From assembly GCA_963807775.1 (NCBI GenBank), contig CAWECY010000013.1:62001-126000 (forward strand): a DNA stretch of 64,000 nt. Reading direction: 5' to 3'. The notes beneath the pieces are model-generated. The model did not search any database. It saw only the letters and a list, made by a program, of their open reading frames with translations, and was not told the origin of the DNA. The translations under genes and the position numbers were made by a program. Source of the DNA: Bog-473 sp963807775. GTDB lineage: Bacteria; Actinomycetota; Acidimicrobiia; Acidimicrobiales; RAAP-2. Below, piece by piece: positions 58,930 through 64,000 of this stretch; the stretch's first letter is position 1; the number at the start of each line of letters is the position of its first letter.

Positions 58930-58933
<4 letters not shown>
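57711..58933 (+). CDS. coaBC: Coenzyme A biosynthesis bifunctional protein CoaBC (two apparent frameshifts)
   Basis: About 406 residues after repair. The CoaC part (phosphopantothenoylcysteine decarboxylase, about 1-180) has VVLGVTGGIAAYKAVEVCRR, the FMN-site histidine in PIPHTSLGQSADL, PATAHTIARYAAGLSGDLLS and PAMHTEMWEHASV. The CoaB part (ligase) starts with VVVSAGGTREPLDPVRFITN in the +1 frame and, after a second shift, continues with MAAAVADFRPK, KLTKEDGIPELVLETTPDIL, VGFAAETHDALDR and DLLVVNDVSAPGVGF. Extra bases are likely near 58269 and 58492. GTG 57711 is the family-like start; ATG 57678 is in frame. Confidence 0.92.
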
Positions 58934-60120
<1,187 letters not shown>

Positions 60121-60174
60121 CCCCGCCCCGGCTCCCCTGAGCCGGCCGGCCGGGCGCCGCCCGCCGTCACGACG

Positions 60175-62014
60175 ATGACGCACGATGGCGGCGTGACAGT
60201 GGCGAACCGCACCGTCCGCGTGCGTACCGAGGTGGCGGCGCTGGCCAAGACCTTCGACTACGCCGTCCCGGCCGGCTGGGACCACGACATGACGGTCGGG
60301 ACGCGGGTGCGCATGCCCCTCCACGGGCGCAGCGTCCGCGGCTGGGTGGTCGAGGACGCGGTCGACGCTCCCGCCGGCGTCAGCGTCCTGCCGTTGAAGT
60401 CGTGGCTCGGCTGGGGCCCGCCCCCGGCCGTGGTCGAGCTGGCCGAGTGGGCGGCCTGGCGGTGGGCCGGTCCGGCCTCGTTCTTCTTGGGGACGGCGTC
60501 ACCCGACGCCATCGTGCGTGCGCTGCCGGCCGTGCCTGCGGTCTCCACCGAGGCGGCCGGCGGAGCCACCGCGACAGAGTCCGCCTGGTGGTCGCCGGCC
60601 TTGGCACAGGTGGGTCCGAACGTGGTGCGCCTGCCACCGGTGACCGACCCGCTCGAACTGGTCCTGGGCGTCGTGGCGGACCCGGCGGTCCGCGCCGGGG
60701 GCGGCAGCGTCGTCGTGCTGGTGCCCTCGGCGGGTTGGGCCGATCGCCTGCGGGCCCGCCTGGTGCGCCGCGGCTGGCCGGCAACGTCGGACTGGGGTCA
60801 GGCCCGGTCGGGGTGGCCCGTCGTGGTGGGCAGCCGCGCCGGGGCCTGGGCACCCGTGCCCCGGCTGGCGGCGGCCGTGGTGCTCGACGCGCACGACGCC
60901 GCCTACCGCGAGGAGAGCGCCCCCACCTACAGCGCCGTCGACGTGCTGATGGAGCGGGCCCGGCGCGAGGGCGTTCCCTGCGTGCTGGTGTCCCCCGTCC
61001 CGCCGGTCGCCCTGGCCGGCCTGCCGGTCACCCAGCCGACACCGCTGACCGAGCGGGCCGGCTGGCCCGCGCTCGAGATCGTGGACCGGCGCGGGGCGGA
61101 TCCGCGCAGCGGGTTGTTCTCCGAGGAGTTCGTGCGGCTGGCCCGCTCCGTGCTCGACGACCCCCGAGCCAGTGCCGAGCGGGGGCCGCTGGTCTGCGTC
61201 TACAACCGCACGGGTGGAGCACGCCTGTTGGCCTGTGCGCACTGCGGCGAGCTGGCGCGCTGCGCCCGCTGTGGCGCCGCGACGGCCAAGCAGAGCGGGA
61301 CGGAGGCCCTGGCCTGCCCGCGTTGCGGCGAGACCAGGCCGGTGGTGTGCGCCGGCTGCGGCCGCCTCCGCATGAAGACGCTGCGGGCGGGCGTGAGCCG
61401 CCTGCCGCGGGGAGCTGGCGGCGCTGCTGGGCACGGACGTGGCCGAGGTGGCCGGGCCGCGTGCCGGCACGGACCAGCCCGAGGTGCCGGCCGGACGGGT
61501 CCTGGTGGGCACCGAGGCCGTCCTGCACCGGTTGCGCCGGGCGTCCGCCGTCGCCTTCTTGGACGTCGATCTGCACCTCCTCGCATCCCGGCTGTCCGCC
61601 ACCGAGGACACGCTGGCGCTGTTCGTGCGGGCGGCCCGCCTGGTCGGCGCCCGTGGGAGCGACCCTCCGTGGGCCCGGGTGCAGGCGCAGACCCGGGTGC
61701 CCGACCATCCCGTGCTGGCGGCGCTGGCCCGGGGGGAGCCGGCGCCGGTCCTGGCCGAGGAGGAGGACGTCCGGCGCGCCTCGGGCCTGCCTCCCTTCGC
61801 CGCGCTGGCGCTGGTGTCGGGCACGCTCGCGCCCGCCTACGCAGAGGCGCTGGAGTCGGGTGGGGCCGGCGCGGCGGTCACGGTGTCGCCGTTGGGGGAG
61901 GGGCGCTACCTGCTGCGAGCGCCCGACCACGAGCCCCTCTGCGATCTCCTGGCCGGGGTGGCCCGCCCGCCCGGCCGCGGCCTGCGCGTCGAGGTGGATC
62001 CGACCACCGTCTGA
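60175..62014 (+). CDS. priA: PriA-like primosome protein lacking helicase motifs (one apparent frameshift)
   Basis: About 612 residues after repair. The N-terminal 3'-DNA-binding domain is recognisable (VALAKTFDYAVPAGWDHDM, VGTRVRMPLHGRSVRGWV). The helicase region lacks a Walker A GKT motif, and the Walker B place reads LDAHDAAYREES instead of DEEHD. The zinc-binding cysteines are kept: CAHCGELARCARCG, ACPRCGE and CAGCGRL. Actinobacterial PriA proteins are typically helicase-dead in this way and probably keep only a DNA-binding or restart-scaffold role. An extra G in the run at 61409-61412 shifts the frame; the +1 frame continues with ELAALLGTDVAEVAG to the end. Confidence 0.87.
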
Positions 62015-62047
62015 GCCGGCGAGCCCGATCGCCCCGAAGCTGCCCGG

Positions 62048-62059
62048 TAGAATGGGGGC
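62048..62059 (+). promoter_or_regulatory. Candidate -10 box for leaderless def
   Basis: TAGAAT at 62048-62053 ends six bases before ATG 62060. The intervening GGGGGC is a poor ribosome site by position. Fits the leaderless pattern seen elsewhere in the window. Confidence 0.35.
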
Positions 62060-62593
62060 ATGCCCGGTCTCACCATCCGCCAGTACGGCGACCCCGTGCT
62101 GAAGGAGCGCACCCGCGACGTCGAGGAGATCGACGGCGCCGTGGCCAGCCTGGTCGACTCCATGATCGAGACGATGTACGCCGCACCCGGCACGGGCCTG
62201 GCGGCCAACCAGGTGGGGGTGCAGCGTCGCATCTTCGTCTACGACGTCGGCGAGGGCGCGCGCCCGATCATCAACCCGCGCATCGTCGAATCGGACGGGG
62301 AGTGGGTCTACGACGAGGGTTGCCTCTCCATCCCCGGGTTGAGCTGGGAGATCGTGCGCCCCAACGCGGTGCACCTCGTCGGGCTGGACCTCGAAGGGAA
62401 CGAGGTCTCCATTGAGGCCACCGAGATCGAGGGGCGAGTCTTCCAACACGAGCTCGACCATCTCGACGGCATCCTGCTGGTGGAGCGGCTCAACGAGGAC
62501 CAGCGCAAGGAGGCGCTCAAGATCCTGCGCAGCCGCACCCTGGACCTGCCCGCGTCCGACCCGGACGGGCTGTCCAACCTCTTCAAGAGCTGA
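62060..62593 (+). CDS. def: Peptide deformylase
   Basis: 177 residues. Def removes the formyl group from nascent proteins. The three motifs are complete: GTGLAANQVGV, EGCLSIPGL and HELDHLDGILL, giving the Cys and two His metal ligands and the catalytic Glu. It lies downstream of priA, as in many bacteria, but fmt, the usual partner, does not follow. The 3' end overlaps the convergent gene at 62583 by 11 bases. Confidence 0.97.
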   Translation: MPGLTIRQYGDPVLKERTRDVEEIDGAVASLVDSMIETMYAAPGTGLAANQVGVQRRIFVYDVGEGARPIINPRIVESDGEWVYDEGCLSIPGLSWEIVRPNAVHLVGLDLEGNEVSIEATEIEGRVFQHELDHLDGILLVERLNEDQRKEALKILRSRTLDLPASDPDGLSNLFKS

Positions 62594-63692
62594 GCGACAG
62601 CGTGCAGCGCGGGCTGCGGCGAGCTGATCCGTCCTCGTCGTCACCCAGGTAGAACTCGTAGCCGACCGAGCGCTGCGCCAGGTCGAACTGGTTGTGCCAG
62701 AGCGTCCTGACCCGGTCCAGTGGCTGCCAGTCGTCGTGGGAGCCGTCGGCGCCGACGGATTCGAGGAGGCTCCACAGGCCCTCCTCGCTGATGGGCTCTC
62801 GACCGGACCCCTCCACGAGGACCCGTCCCCGGCGCAACGCGTCGTTCAGCCCGTCGTTGTCCGCGACGACATCCGGCATCGCGTTGGCGCCGTCACGGAA
62901 GAGCAGATAGTTCGTGACGCACAGCCGCCCGCCGTCGTCGCGGACGACGTGCTCGGTGTTGTGCAGCTCACGTTCCCAGACGAAGGCCTGTGTCTCGTCG
63001 GCGACCAGGAAGTGGGCTACGGCCCATTCGTCGTACTGCTTGGTCGAGTAAAGCGCGTCGAGGGCGTCGGCGGCGCTGGCGCAGCGGTCGAGCAGGTAGC
63101 GGGCCACCTGCGTCTCGCACAATCCCGCCTGCGGAGAGCCGCTCGGCCGGCGCACGGATGACTCGTCGTCCGCCAGCAGCGCCACGACGAGGCCGTGCTC
63201 GTTGATCCCGTCGAGACACCCGGCGAGATCTCCGATGGTGGTCACCAGGGTGGCGCAACCACCCTGCGGGTGGCTCTCGATCACGAAGGGGCGCGAGAAC
63301 ACAGGAAGCTCGCCCACCCGTGGCGTGTTCCCGAACAGCTCACTGACCGTCCGCGTCATGAAGTCGAGGTTCCGCCCGACACGGGCGCGGCCGTCCGTGG
63401 CGGCCTCAGGGGCGCACCAAACCGCCGAGCACAGGACGTCGGATGGCTCGGCCATGACGTAGGAGAAGTCGACGCGGTCGTCCTCCACGTCGAGGCCGAA
63501 CGCGGTGGCCACGCCCTCCATGCGGGCGTAGTGCTCGGGCCAGTTCCGCTCGAACCAGCGGCGCCGGGCCCGGTTGTGGATCGCGTCGGCGGCCGGGGTC
63601 GGCTGCCAACCCGAATCGTCCCGGGCCACCCGTGCCAGACCCGCTCCGATGTCGGATTCGCGACCGGCGAGCACGAGATGACGGACCAGCAT
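62583..63692 (-). CDS. C45-type Ntn-hydrolase (acyltransferase/amidohydrolase-like)
   Basis: 369 residues from ATG 63692; the frame is open to GTG 63761. The pattern fits the C45/choloylglycine-hydrolase-like Ntn family: a candidate nucleophile cysteine in LCSAVWCAPEAATDG followed by RVGRNLDFMTRT, then ATLVTTIGDLAGCLDGINEHG with the conserved asparagine, and TQVARYLLDRCASAADALD. Such enzymes cleave their own propeptide and hydrolyse linear amides or transfer acyl groups (penicillin acyltransferase, acid ceramidase-like). Substrate unknown. The exact nucleophile could be either cysteine of the pair. Confidence 0.72.
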   Translation of the reverse strand: MLVRHLVLAGRESDIGAGLARVARDDSGWQPTPAADAIHNRARRRWFERNWPEHYARMEGVATAFGLDVEDDRVDFSYVMAEPSDVLCSAVWCAPEAATDGRARVGRNLDFMTRTVSELFGNTPRVGELPVFSRPFVIESHPQGGCATLVTTIGDLAGCLDGINEHGLVVALLADDESSVRRPSGSPQAGLCETQVARYLLDRCASAADALDALYSTKQYDEWAVAHFLVADETQAFVWERELHNTEHVVRDDGGRLCVTNYLLFRDGANAMPDVVADNDGLNDALRRGRVLVEGSGREPISEEGLWSLLESVGADGSHDDWQPLDRVRTLWHNQFDLAQRSVGYEFYLGDDEDGSARRSPRCTLSLSS

Positions 63693-63819
63693 GAAGTCGT
63701 CCGAGCCGCCGGCTATCCGGTGCTGCGCCGGCGGGGGATCGGTCGGTCGGGCGCCCTCCACTCCTCCGAGTCTTATCGCGGCCTACGCGGACCGACAACG
63801 TGGTCGCCGAACCCGTCGT

Positions 63820-64000
63820 TCACGCTTCGCTTGAAGCCTGCTCGCACACCAGCCGGGCGAAGTCTTCGGCCCGTGCCCGCAGCAGGCCGACGTCCAACCC
63901 GGCACCGAAGGCGTTGAAGGCCATGACGCCCGCGAAGCCGTCCTCGTGCGTCAGGAGCTCGGCCGCGTCCCACCACGGATCATGGCGGTATCCGGGGTTG
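63820..64000 (-). CDS. Hypothetical protein, C-terminal part (truncated by window end)
   Basis: The last 59 codons of a minus-strand gene running off the window, in the frame ending at the TGA of 63820-63822. The visible peptide includes YRHDPWWDAAELLTHEDGFA, VMAFNAFGAGLDVGLLRARA and EDFARLVCEQASSEA. Codon third positions are G/C rich, as in real genes here. I do not recognise the family. It is 127 bases upstream of the Ntn-hydrolase and in the same direction. Confidence 0.55.
   Translation of the reverse strand, partial: NPGYRHDPWWDAAELLTHEDGFAGVMAFNAFGAGLDVGLLRARAEDFARLVCEQASSEA

Overview
This window is a gene-dense, GC-rich chromosomal segment from an actinobacterium, most likely of the class Acidimicrobiia or a close relative. 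Support for this: an FtsZ-SepF-YggT-DivIVA division cluster without FtsA, a bacterial proteasome activator (Bpa) ending in GAYL, an actinobacterial integration host factor next to gmk-rpoZ-coaBC-metK, a PriA that lacks helicase motifs, and surface proteins ending in GYW-type repeats that I associate with Acidimicrobiia. The class-level placement is inference. I saw no rRNA or tRNA gene, CRISPR array, prophage or insertion sequence.

Layout. 1-7.1 kb: the 3' end of a cell wall/division cluster (murB end, ftsQ, ftsZ, yggS, sepF, yggT, divIVA), then a lysine-rich DksA-type protein, lspA and rluD. 7.1-16.2 kb: a group 2 sigma factor, a histidine phosphatase, an Rrf2 regulator, a phosphodiesterase, bpa, an RDD membrane protein, dnaE and an unknown protein. 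16.2-21.5 kb: a thioredoxin-fold DUF255 protein with an unknown partner, an SDR oxidoreductase, and a carboxymuconolactone-decarboxylase/ECF41 sigma pair with its own promoter. 21.5-26.4 kb: menaquinone genes menE, menA, menH and menD on alternating strands. 26.1-33.3 kb: accessory genes (DUF222/HNH nuclease, carotenoid oxygenase, tyrS, a lipoprotein, a flavin reductase-like protein, small unknowns, a cysteine-rich protein). 33.5-40.5 kb: two tandem ~1,100-residue secreted beta-helix proteins that share a virtually identical 802-bp 3' module. 40.8-62.6 kb: a long co-directional biosynthetic block: Nfu, aroC-K-B-Q, an M24 peptidase, efp, nusB, pyrR-B-C-carA-carB-pyrD-pyrF, mihF, gmk, rpoZ, coaBC, metK, priA and def. 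The end holds an Ntn-hydrolase-like gene and the 3' part of an unknown gene.

Reading quality. Twelve conserved genes carry 15 apparent frameshifts, and every one shifts the frame in the +1 direction (one extra base). This looks like insertion-type sequence error rather than decay. I therefore annotate these genes as CDS spanning the shift. One further shift probably explains the overlong menD frame.

Regulation seen directly: a PyrR-binding RNA hairpin in front of pyrR, a perfect ECF41 promoter in front of the CMD/sigma pair, a hairpin that covers the yggT start codon, and several genes whose -10-like hexamer lies 6-9 bases before the start codon, suggesting leaderless transcripts. CarA-CarB and PyrD-PyrF are each read as one uninterrupted frame.
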